Positions 1 to 5,608 of a stretch of 5,622 bases of DNA are shown in pieces. The stretch spans positions 1 to 5,622 of the forward strand of contig JAHJMX010000048.1 in NCBI GenBank assembly GCA_018821175.1, read 5' to 3'. Source of the DNA: Patescibacteria group bacterium. Lineage in GTDB: Bacteria; Patescibacteriota; Gracilibacteria; UBA1369; PNNO01. Position numbers and translations under genes: made by a program. The notes beneath the pieces are model-generated. The model had not been told where the DNA came from. It ran no database searches and saw only the letters and a program-made list of their open reading frames with translations. Within the stretch, counting starts at the first letter, position 1. Every line of letters begins with the position of its first letter.

Positions 1-765
1 GCACGAATAAGCCAAGTCTAAGGCATTTTCATATGACGCTTCGTATACTTTCAATTTATCCAAAGTTTCTTGAATGGCGTCTTCACTTGCACGCTTTGTC
101 GAACTATCTAAAGCTCCTAAATTCACTTCATAGTCATTATTTGCATTGTCATAAACACTTGAAACCCCAACAATTGAATCAACGGTCGTGATTGCTGATT
201 GTACCGAGGGGAAAGCTGACCCAACCGCATTATTGAGCCCCGTTTCTGCAGATTTTGTTTGTAATGCCAAATTTAATTCTGCGGAATTTAAGTTTGCCTC
301 TGCCTGTGCGAGTGTTGTTATATTTTGGTTTAGCGTATTTTCATAAGTTTCATAAGCATTTTTGTATGCGAGATCCGCTGTATCTATATTATTTTGTGAT
401 GAAATTTTTATTTGTTCCAAATTTGTTAAAGCATTGTTGAGGGATGTTTGTGCAATATTTAAATTTGAAGAAACGCCATCATCTGTAAGTTGTACTAGAA
501 GTTGTCCTTGAACAACCGTCTCGCCAACTTGTGTTGCTACGCTGTAAACACTTGCTCGCATTGGGGCGGTCAAAGTTGCAGATTTCGAAGCTTTTACCTC
601 ACCAGTGATCGCAAGTTCACGATGAAACCCAGGCGCAACATTAACAGTTTTTACTTTTGGCAAGTAAACAGTTTCTTGTTCTGTCCCTTGAGTTTCGCCG
701 CATCCGCTAAACAAAAAAACTGTTATTAATGAGAGTGATAATATTTTTACGAATTTATTTTTCAT
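1..765 (-). CDS. Efflux-pump periplasmic adaptor lipoprotein (HlyD/RND membrane-fusion family), 3' end cut by window
   Basis: The minus frame is open from ATG at 765 to the window edge: 255 codons, no stop, so the C-terminus is missing. Residues 1-22 form a lipoprotein signal peptide (Lys-rich start, hydrophobic core, FSGC with Cys22 as the lipidated residue; Phe at -3 is slightly unusual). Residues about 55-95 resemble the first half of a biotinyl-lipoyl-like (barrel-sandwich) domain, with the GETVVQGQLL pattern. From about 98 a long Ala/Asn/Gln/Leu-rich coiled coil begins, interrupted near 184-225 by a segment (FPSVQSAITTVDSIVGVSS, then an Asn/Asp-rich stretch) that I recall from adaptors of Patescibacteria. 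Such proteins bridge an inner-membrane transporter to outer envelope parts and export drugs, peptides or other small molecules; the substrate cannot be read here. The transporter genes probably lie beyond position 1 in the same operon. No Shine-Dalgarno sequence precedes the ATG. Family call strong; transporter class (RND or ABC of MacB type) open. Confidence 0.88.
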   Translation of the reverse strand, partial: MKNKFVKILSLSLITVFLFSGCGETQGTEQETVYLPKVKTVNVAPGFHRELAITGEVKASKSATLTAPMRASVYSVATQVGETVVQGQLLVQLTDDGVSSNLNIAQTSLNNALTNLEQIKISSQNNIDTADLAYKNAYETYENTLNQNITTLAQAEANLNSAELNLALQTKSAETGLNNAVGSAFPSVQSAITTVDSIVGVSSVYDNANNDYEVNLGALDSSTKRASEDAIQETLDKLKVYEASYENALDLAYSC

Positions 766-787
766 ATAAAATTGAATTAAATCAAAA

Positions 788-813
788 ATGACCAAATAGT
801 CAAAAGTGGTCAT
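788..813. promoter_or_regulatory. Inverted-repeat operator candidate in front of the adaptor gene
   Basis: A perfect inverted repeat has 7-base arms, ATGACCA (788-794) and TGGTCAT (807-813), separated by 12 bases. An extra inner GTCA at 799-802 makes a second, shorter palindrome with the left arm (TGAC at 789-792, GTCA at 799-802). The repeat abuts the -10 box of the leftward promoter and so would cover roughly +1 to +20 of the transcript, a usual place for a repressor. TGAC/GTCA half-sites of this size recall operators of TetR-type efflux regulators, but no regulator gene is in the window, so the binding protein is a guess. Confidence 0.55.
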
Positions 814-842
814 ATTGTATAGTAGTATTAAAATCAAATCAA
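814..842 (-). promoter_or_regulatory. Sigma70-type promoter for the adaptor gene
   Basis: Read on the minus strand, a -35 box TTGATT (842-837) is followed by a 17-base spacer and a -10 box TACAAT (819-814). The predicted start of transcription is near 807, leaving an AT-rich leader of about 40 bases before the ATG at 765. The operator candidate lies immediately downstream of the -10. Spacing is ideal; the -35 matches the consensus at four of six positions and the -10 at five of six. Confidence 0.55.
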
Positions 843-873
843 CCCAAAAAATAAAGTAAATTCAGCTTATTTA

Positions 874-902
874 TTGACCAAATTCTTCAAAATTAATATC
901 CT
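874..902 (+). promoter_or_regulatory. Possible rightward promoter for the LytR_C membrane protein
   Basis: TTGACC (874-879) as -35, 17 bases, then TATCCT (897-902) as a weak -10. Transcription would start near 909, two bases before the ATG at 911. The -35 lies within TGACCAAAT (875-883), a 9-base copy of the left part of the operator at 789-797, so one regulator might see both. The -10 is a poor match (four of six), hence moderate confidence. Confidence 0.35.
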
Positions 903-910
903 TGTATTGT

Positions 911-1621
911 ATGTATAAAAAATTTTTAACAAAAATGAAAATGGCAGTTGCAAAAAAAGGGACATATCATCGTTTTGGACATTTATTATTTATTATTTTG
1001 GCGATTCTTTTAATTGTAATGACAATGGCTGTTACGTGGCTTTTTGTGAATTATCGTGATGCAATGAATCAAATAGCAGAGAATGAAATTGCGGCCTCTA
1101 CTGGCGAGCTTACAGAAGGTCAAGTTCGAGAAATCATAAATAGTGTTGGTAGTCATATTATTTTGCCTGCAGATGAAATGCCGGTTGTTGCACGCCTTGA
1201 AGATGCGGAAAATTTGAAAGCAGAACAAGCATTTTTCAAATATGCTTCGAATGGAGATTTTCTTTTGATTTATTCTGATCGTGGAATTATTTATAGTCCC
1301 GCAAAAGATGTCTTGATAAATGTTGGTCCAACTCAAAGTCCTCAGATTCAAGGATCTTCAGTTGAGGTTCGAAATGGAAGTTTAACTTCCGGAGCCGCTC
1401 AATCACTCGGAGAACAAATAAATGCCCAACCTGAATACACCGTTGTTGGCGTTGGGAATGCTTCAAATTTCAATTATGAAAAAACAGTTATTGTGAATTT
1501 AGGAGAAGGAGACGTTAGTGATCTTGAAGAAGCTTTTGGAGTTACAGCAATCAAAGAAATGCCAGAAGGAGAAGCTCAGGCACAAGCAGAAATAGTTGTT
1601 ATTATTGGGAATGGACAATAA
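911..1621 (+). CDS. Single-span membrane protein with a LytR C-terminal domain
   Basis: Counted from ATG 911 (236 residues): a short basic N-terminus, one transmembrane helix at about 24-46, a predicted external linker with helical character (about 50-80), a middle block at about 85-140 (LPADEMPVVARLED, then FFKYASNGDFLLIYSDRGII and YSPAKDVLINVGP), and a C-terminal LytR_C-type domain (PF13399) at about 150-234 with its VEVRNGS opening, VVGVGNASNFNYEKTVI core and closing AEIVVIIGNG. I recall the middle block plus LytR_C from Patescibacteria membrane proteins. LytR_C often follows a LytR-CpsA-Psr catalytic domain; here there is none, so phosphotransferase activity is not expected and a cell-wall or envelope scaffold role is only inferred. 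Start is uncertain: TTG 902 lies inside the likely -10, while ATG 935 and 941 keep the basic residues and membrane helix. None has a Shine-Dalgarno sequence. The gene diverges from the adaptor gene and ends 3 bases from the convergent gene. Confidence 0.8.
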   Translation: MYKKFLTKMKMAVAKKGTYHRFGHLLFIILAILLIVMTMAVTWLFVNYRDAMNQIAENEIAASTGELTEGQVREIINSVGSHIILPADEMPVVARLEDAENLKAEQAFFKYASNGDFLLIYSDRGIIYSPAKDVLINVGPTQSPQIQGSSVEVRNGSLTSGAAQSLGEQINAQPEYTVVGVGNASNFNYEKTVIVNLGEGDVSDLEEAFGVTAIKEMPEGEAQAQAEIVVIIGNGQ

Positions 1622-1623
1622 TA
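1600..1623. terminator. AT-rich hairpin across the convergent gene ends (weak terminator candidate)
   Basis: TATTATTG (1600-1607) and CAATAATA (1616-1623) form a perfect 8-base-pair stem with an 8-base loop. It covers the stop codon of the plus-strand gene (1619-1621) and sits next to the stop of the minus-strand gene (1625-1627). The stem has one G-C pair and no clear T-run follows on either side, so intrinsic termination would be inefficient. It may be chance in AT-rich DNA. Confidence 0.25.
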
Positions 1624-1624
1624 G

Positions 1625-2083
1625 TTAATCGAGAAGAGTGATCTCCCCATAAAGAGTATTGAAGTTGTCCAATTGCGCTTTTATAGAGTTCAAATCGTTT
1701 GCAGCCTTAGCTGCAGCAGATTCAGCTGAACGTCTAGATTCTTTTCTATGTCGTAACGCATCGGCTTGCGATAAACCCGTGAAATACTTATGATCAGCTG
1801 TTGCTTTTGCAAGTTCAATATGTAAACTTTTTTGAAGTTTTGTTCTCAAACTTAACCCAAATTGTGTTATTTCCGCCGCCGGTTTTGTTTGTGTTTCTTG
1901 TGTGCTTGGGAATTGAATTAAATTACATTCTTGACTCGAATCAATGTTAGAACCATCATGACTTGAAGTAGTACGTCTTGGACTAGTACGTAGAATGTCT
2001 ACCATGGGAAAATTTTGATAAGAATTAAATTTTCTGAAAAATGCATTCGGCGAAAGAATCGTAGGTGTAGGTGTGGCGCACAT
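1625..2083 (-). CDS. Unrecognised 152-residue protein, helical C-terminal half
   Basis: I do not recognise this protein. The first 75 residues are rich in Pro, Thr, Ser and Asn and look disordered (CATPTPTILSPN near the start, an RTSPRRTTSSH stretch at about 32-42). From about 79 to 145 it is probably helical and charged, with an Ala/Arg/Lys-rich core (RHRKESRRSAESAAAKAA, 111-128) that could form a coiled coil or bind nucleic acid; this is inference. There is no signal peptide, transmembrane segment, Trp or known catalytic motif. The start at 2083 is chosen because a near-consensus promoter ends just 10 bases upstream; Met27 (position 2005) is a possible later start. The gene is a single unit: its own promoter in front, the flavoprotein gene upstream on the same strand 69 bases away, and a convergent neighbour. 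The strong promoter and uninterrupted frame favour a real gene. Confidence 0.65.
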   Translation of the reverse strand: MCATPTPTILSPNAFFRKFNSYQNFPMVDILRTSPRRTTSSHDGSNIDSSQECNLIQFPSTQETQTKPAAEITQFGLSLRTKLQKSLHIELAKATADHKYFTGLSQADALRHRKESRRSAESAAAKAANDLNSIKAQLDNFNTLYGEITLLD

Positions 2084-2093
2084 TTCTAAAAGT

Positions 2094-2121
2094 ATTTTAT
2101 AGCAAAAACGCTCTTTGTCAA
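2094..2121 (-). promoter_or_regulatory. Near-consensus promoter for the 152-residue protein
   Basis: On the minus strand, a perfect -35 TTGACA (2121-2116) is followed by 16 bases and a -10 TAAAAT (2099-2094); TATAAA two bases earlier is an alternative. It is the best promoter in the window. Only 10 bases separate the -10 from the ATG at 2083, so the mRNA leader would be about 2-5 bases and carry no ribosome binding site. Confidence 0.65.
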
Positions 2122-2137
2122 TAAATGGATAAAGATA

Positions 2138-2159
2138 TGCATTAAGGCGGGCTTATGCA
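2138..2159 (-). terminator. Hairpin at the end of the flavoprotein gene (terminator candidate)
   Basis: Arms TGCATTAAG (2138-2146) and CTTATGCA (2152-2159) pair over 8 base pairs with one bulged base and a 5-base GC-rich loop. The hairpin includes the flavoprotein stop codon (2155-2153). On the minus strand it is followed by a T-rich but interrupted stretch (TATCTTTATCC), so it could be a modest terminator between this operon and the next promoter. Confidence 0.35.
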
Positions 2160-3394
2160 GTTATCTTGGCATTTAACCATCTTTTTTTAAGTGCTTCTGA
2201 AATTATTTTTGCAGAAATTGCAGCAAAGCTTATGTTATAGCCTCCACAAAGCCCATTAACATCTAGAATTTCTCCTGCAAAATATAAATTTGGTGAAATT
2301 TTTGATTCAAAAGTTGCCGAATTTATTTCGTTTAAAGGTATTCCTCCGCGTGTTGTCCAAGCACATTCGTATCTGGTTTCTTTTATTGTTTCAAATTGAT
2401 AATGAAATAGATTTTTTATTAAAATCTTAAATTTTTCTTTGTTAATATCAGCAATTTTAATTTCTGGGTTTGTACTTATTTGCTTTATATGCCATTCAAC
2501 AAGACGTTTTGGTATGAAATTATGAAGTAATTTTTGCAAGCCATGGCTGCCGGTTCTAAGTTGTTGAAAATCCTTTATAAATTTTTCTTCCGAAATTTTT
2601 GAAATGAAGCAAATTTGAGTTTGGTTACTCACTCTGATTCCTGAAAAATCAAGTGTTGCAGGCCCAGAAATCCCATTATGTGTAAATAAAATATCATCAG
2701 TAATACTTATTTTATTTGCTAAATCAGTTAATGTTCCATGTAAAGAAATGCCAGCGAAATTAGCAAAAGGATTATTTTTAATTGAAAGCGAAGAAAGTGA
2801 TGGATTTGTGTTTGTTACCGTGTGTCCTAAATCAGTTGCAAGTTTATATACAGTATTTTTTGATGTATTCATGCCAATTTGAAACATTCCTCCACTTGCG
2901 ATTACGACAATGTCAAAAAAATCTTCTTTTGCGCCATCCGAACTTTGAATTTCGAGCTTATAATTGCCATTCTCTTGTTTTGCGCTAACAATTCGCGAAT
3001 TAACATGTAGTGAAAAATTTTGTTGTTTTTCCAATTTTCGTTTTAATTTTTCAACTTCTTCTTTTGCATTTTCACTTTCCAAAATTGCACGATTTTTTTC
3101 CCAAAAATATTTAAAACCAAGCTCTTCAAAAATTTGCTCGCGATTTTGTATCCAAGGAGATTTGAAAATTTTCTTAAGCAAATTTTGATTTTCTGATGAG
3201 AATTCATCCACCGAAAAGACTTTATTTGTAATATTCATACGCCCTCCACCAGTCAATTTTAACTTTTCCCCAATTTTTCCGTTTTGTTCAAATAAATGGA
3301 TTTCAAAAGGCGCCCCTGCTATTAGCAAGCTTAAAAAAATCCCAGACGGTCCGGCTCCTATAATACCAATTTTAGCTATACATGTAGTCTGCAT
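2153..3394 (-). CDS. HI0933/BaiN-family FAD-dependent oxidoreductase (YhiN-like)
   Basis: A flavoprotein of about 413 residues, normal for the family (about 400). Counted from Met at 3394: the FAD-binding Rossmann motif IGIIGAGPSGIFL at about 10-22; the family signature GEKLKLTGGGRMNITN at about 42-57 (usually GGGRCN, so Met replaces the Cys); an IASGG segment near 165-169; LFTHNGISGP near 236-245; and the C-terminal FAD-binding run RGGIPLNEI, LYFAGEILDVNG and LCGGYNISFAA at about 349-391. The family is soluble and cytoplasmic. Its usual reaction is poorly known; one branch (BaiN) acts in bile-acid dehydroxylation, which should not be assumed here. The frame extends to ATG 3418, adding 8 residues, but the N-terminus conventionally lies a few residues before the Rossmann motif, so 3394 is preferred. 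It overlaps the upstream lipoprotein gene by 23 bases (47 with the longer start), implying co-transcription and probably coupled translation. No ribosome binding site is evident. Confidence 0.9.
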   Translation of the reverse strand: MQTTCIAKIGIIGAGPSGIFLSLLIAGAPFEIHLFEQNGKIGEKLKLTGGGRMNITNKVFSVDEFSSENQNLLKKIFKSPWIQNREQIFEELGFKYFWEKNRAILESENAKEEVEKLKRKLEKQQNFSLHVNSRIVSAKQENGNYKLEIQSSDGAKEDFFDIVVIASGGMFQIGMNTSKNTVYKLATDLGHTVTNTNPSLSSLSIKNNPFANFAGISLHGTLTDLANKISITDDILFTHNGISGPATLDFSGIRVSNQTQICFISKISEEKFIKDFQQLRTGSHGLQKLLHNFIPKRLVEWHIKQISTNPEIKIADINKEKFKILIKNLFHYQFETIKETRYECAWTTRGGIPLNEINSATFESKISPNLYFAGEILDVNGLCGGYNISFAAISAKIISEALKKRWLNAKITA

Positions 3395-4190
3395 AATCAA
3401 ATTCAAGTGGTAAATCATCTCTTAAAATTTCTTGCAATTCACTGTATGGAATTAATACTTCTTGTGGCCCAGCCGCATATGCAGCGACCTGATAAGGATC
3501 AAAATTTATTAGAAGTCCTTCTGCCGTTAAATTGAATGATATAAAATGAGACTCTTCTGGTCCAGCTCCCTCTGCTATCCAACCGCTATCACCAAGCCAT
3601 TCATCACCTTGGCTTATCCGAAAATTGAAGTCATTTATACAAAAATCAGAAAGTGCCGCAACGTAAGGACTTTCTTCAATGAACAAATCGGCAATTTTGA
3701 AATCTTTATTTTTTTCTAGATCATAGTTAATTACATTAGTGTAAGACATTGGGTGCGCTGCCCCTCCGTAATAAATCGAATTATTAAATTTCGCACTAAA
3801 TAATTTTGAAGTGAAAGTTATTATTTCAAATCTAGAATAATAACCATGGCGCATCATAGGGTCCTCGATGTTCTGCTCATACCATTCGTCATTTGTAACT
3901 TCTTCTTTAAAGCTTGAAATATCATTATCGATCATTGCTTTGATGTATTGATTTAATTCTGGGTATGAATTGATCTCAGGAGAAACTACATCGATGATGT
4001 ATAAATCCGTTTCTTCCTCAAATACAATTTCCTTAATTTCTTTAACTTCATTCTCAGGTTCTGATTGTATAACATCATTTGTTGGGATTTGGTCGGGCTC
4101 TGTAGTCTGAATAGGGCCTTGATTGCAAGCAGTTAATGAAAGAATAGCTAGAGTTGTGATTGCAACCGATTTCACCGAAAATTTTTGCAT
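3372..4190 (-). CDS. Envelope lipoprotein with DUF4163/DUF3298-type domains (RsiV-like fold)
   Basis: Counted from ATG 4190 (272 residues): residues 1-22 form a lipoprotein signal peptide (MQKFSVKS, hydrophobic core, lipobox LTAC with Cys22). An acidic Pro/Thr/Glu-rich tether follows to about 60. Residues about 60-140 look like a DUF4163-type region, and about 140-255 like DUF3298, with YYGGAAHPMSYTNVINYDL, then KIADLF, and the typical end FNLTAEGLLINFDPYQVAAY followed by AAG and IPYSEL. This pair occurs in the outer part of the anti-sigma factor RsiV and near the deacetylase PdaC. In RsiV it binds lysozyme, but this protein has no cytoplasmic anti-sigma segment and no deacetylase domain, so it is best called a surface lipoprotein of unknown ligand. 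An in-frame ATG at 4202 lies 11 bases after a TATAAT box and may be the true start; it would add MLCF. It is the first gene of a two-gene unit with the flavoprotein. Confidence 0.82.
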   Translation of the reverse strand: MQKFSVKSVAITTLAILSLTACNQGPIQTTEPDQIPTNDVIQSEPENEVKEIKEIVFEEETDLYIIDVVSPEINSYPELNQYIKAMIDNDISSFKEEVTNDEWYEQNIEDPMMRHGYYSRFEIITFTSKLFSAKFNNSIYYGGAAHPMSYTNVINYDLEKNKDFKIADLFIEESPYVAALSDFCINDFNFRISQGDEWLGDSGWIAEGAGPEESHFISFNLTAEGLLINFDPYQVAAYAAGPQEVLIPYSELQEILRDDLPLEFDYADYMYS

Positions 4191-4213
4191 AAAACAAAGC
4201 ATTAAAAGATTTA

Positions 4214-4219
4214 ATTATA
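4214..4219 (-). promoter_or_regulatory. -10 box for the lipoprotein-flavoprotein unit
   Basis: A perfect TATAAT is read on the minus strand. There is no good -35 at 16-18 bases upstream, so this is only half a promoter by eye. Transcription would begin near 4207, about 5 bases before ATG 4202 or 17 before ATG 4190. Confidence 0.4.
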
Positions 4220-4249
4220 GCGGTTCAATTTTAGCATATGTTTTCCATA

Positions 4250-4279
4250 TTGACTCCTTGTTTATATCAAAGTTAACAT
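4250..4279 (+). promoter_or_regulatory. Possible promoter for UDP-glucose dehydrogenase
   Basis: TTGACT (4250-4255) as -35, an 18-base spacer, and TAACAT (4274-4279) as a moderate -10. Transcription would start at about 4286, which is the A of the start codon, giving a leaderless mRNA. An alternative -10 is TATATC (4263-4268), but it has no good -35. Confidence 0.35.
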
Positions 4280-4285
4280 TGCGGC

Positions 4286-5608
4286 ATGAATATTGCAGTT
4301 ATTGGTACAGGATACGTTGGGTTGACTACAGGAACTTGTTTTGCAGAAATGGGAAATCAGGTTTTGTGTCACGATATTGATGATAAAAAAATATCTCTTT
4401 TGAAAAATGGAGGATCTCCCATATACGAGCCAACTTTGGATGATTTGATAGTTGTTAATTTAGCTGCCGGTAGGTTAAATTTCACAACTAATATTGCTGA
4501 TGCCGTTGATAGTGCTGAAGTGGTTTTTTGTGCTGTTCCAACTCCTCCAGACGAAAACTCAAGAGCTGATTTAAGTCTTGTTTATGAGGTTGCTCATGAA
4601 TTTGGACGGCATATAAATAAGAAAAAGTTGTTTATTATGAAATCAACCGTTCCAGTTTCTACAAACGAAAAATGCCGCGAAATTATTCAGGATGAAATTA
4701 AGGCGCGTGGACTCCAAATTGAATTTGATGTTGTTTCAAATCCCGAATTCTTACGTCAAGGGAGTGCTGTGAACGATACTATGCGCCCTGATAGAATAAT
4801 TGTTGGTGCGGAATCTGATTATGCGAAAAATCAAATGAGGAATCTTTATAAGCCGTTGATTGATAAGGGTATCACTCTTGTGATGACTTCTATCAAAGCT
4901 GCGGAGATGATTAAGTACGCCGCAAATGCTTTTCTTTGTACTAAAATATCTTTTATTAATGAAATTTCAAATTTTTGCGATGAAGCTGGTTGTGATGTTA
5001 ATGAAGTTGCACGAGGAATTGGATTAGACAAAAGAATTGGTGAAAGTTTCTTGAATGCAGGGATTGGATATGGGGGGAATTGTCTGAAGAAAGACATAAA
5101 TGCACTTATTGCAATGGGGGTTGATGTTGAATCTGATATGTCTATTTTGCGTGAAGTTGAAAGGGTGAATGATCATCAAAGATTAATTCTTGTTGAAAAA
5201 TTTCAAAAAACAAGAGGTTCTGTAGAAGGCAAAAAAATTGCGATTTTTGGGCTTACTTTTAAGCCTGAAACAGATGATTATAGAGATGCGCCATCGATTG
5301 ATATTATCAGGGAATTGCTTGAAAAAGGAGCTTTTGTAAATTTATATGATCCTCTTGGGACAGAAAATTTTATTGCAAAATATTTTTCAAATAACGAAAA
5401 AATCCGCGGCAATGATTCCGTGTATGATTCTGTTATAGATGTTGATGCGATTATGCTTGTTACTGAATGGAAGGAATTTCAAGATTTAGATTTTGCGAAA
5501 ATTGCGAGACTTATGAAAGGAGATTTGGTTTTGGATGGTCGTAACGCGCTTCAGGCTAGCGTGATTGAAGATGCTGGTTTACAATACATCGGGGTTGGTA
5601 ATTCTTAA
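4286..5608 (+). CDS. ugd: UDP-glucose 6-dehydrogenase
   Basis: Complete at 440 residues, the usual size. It oxidises UDP-glucose twice with NAD+ to give UDP-glucuronate, a precursor for acidic exopolysaccharide, capsule or modified glycans; it acts in the cytoplasm. Domains in order: NAD-binding Rossmann fold with GTGYVGL at 7-13 and Asp30 after the second strand; PTPPDE at 86-90 region; MKSTVPVST at 118-126 (Thr121 catalytic region); SNPEFLRQG at 151-159 (Glu154); the central helix with Lys210 and Asn214; the catalytic loop GYGGNCLKKD at 261-270 with nucleophile Cys266 and Asp270; and the C-terminal UDP-binding domain from about 316 (IAIFGLTFKPETDDYRDAPS, then VTEWKEF and DGRN). The loop differs from the common GGSCFPKD, with Asn for Ser and LK for FP. 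It lacks the GGHC loop of the UDP-N-acetyl-hexosamine dehydrogenases, so UDP-glucose is the likely substrate. The start is ATG 4286, right before the Rossmann strand, without a Shine-Dalgarno sequence. Confidence 0.95.
   Translation: MNIAVIGTGYVGLTTGTCFAEMGNQVLCHDIDDKKISLLKNGGSPIYEPTLDDLIVVNLAAGRLNFTTNIADAVDSAEVVFCAVPTPPDENSRADLSLVYEVAHEFGRHINKKKLFIMKSTVPVSTNEKCREIIQDEIKARGLQIEFDVVSNPEFLRQGSAVNDTMRPDRIIVGAESDYAKNQMRNLYKPLIDKGITLVMTSIKAAEMIKYAANAFLCTKISFINEISNFCDEAGCDVNEVARGIGLDKRIGESFLNAGIGYGGNCLKKDINALIAMGVDVESDMSILREVERVNDHQRLILVEKFQKTRGSVEGKKIAIFGLTFKPETDDYRDAPSIDIIRELLEKGAFVNLYDPLGTENFIAKYFSNNEKIRGNDSVYDSVIDVDAIMLVTEWKEFQDLDFAKIARLMKGDLVLDGRNALQASVIEDAGLQYIGVGNS

Noticed and set aside
255..729. 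Plus-strand frames at 255-440 and 502-729.
   Set aside because: They lie wholly antisense to the adaptor gene, whose protein has clear family features, and their translations show no recognisable pattern.
1010..1351. Minus-strand frame of 113 codons.
   Set aside because: Antisense to the LytR_C protein gene; its composition (many Cys, Ile and Asn) is that of a shadow frame.
2782..3188. Two plus-strand frames within the flavoprotein gene.
   Set aside because: Antisense to a well-supported family member, with Phe/Ser/Cys-rich translations lacking motifs.
4231..4259. On the minus strand, AAGGAG (4259-4254) followed by a five-codon frame (MENIC, then TAA) upstream of the lipoprotein gene.
   Set aside because: It is the only clear Shine-Dalgarno-like word in the window, but the frame ends before the TATAAT box that probably drives the downstream gene, so it would lie outside the transcript. 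A frame of five codons is easily chance.
4123..4380. Plus-strand frame crossing the divergent promoter region.
   Set aside because: It overlaps the lipoprotein signal-peptide region antisense and the start of the dehydrogenase in another frame; no motif or ribosome binding site.
4846..5097. Minus-strand frame of 83 codons.
   Set aside because: Antisense to the conserved core of UDP-glucose dehydrogenase.
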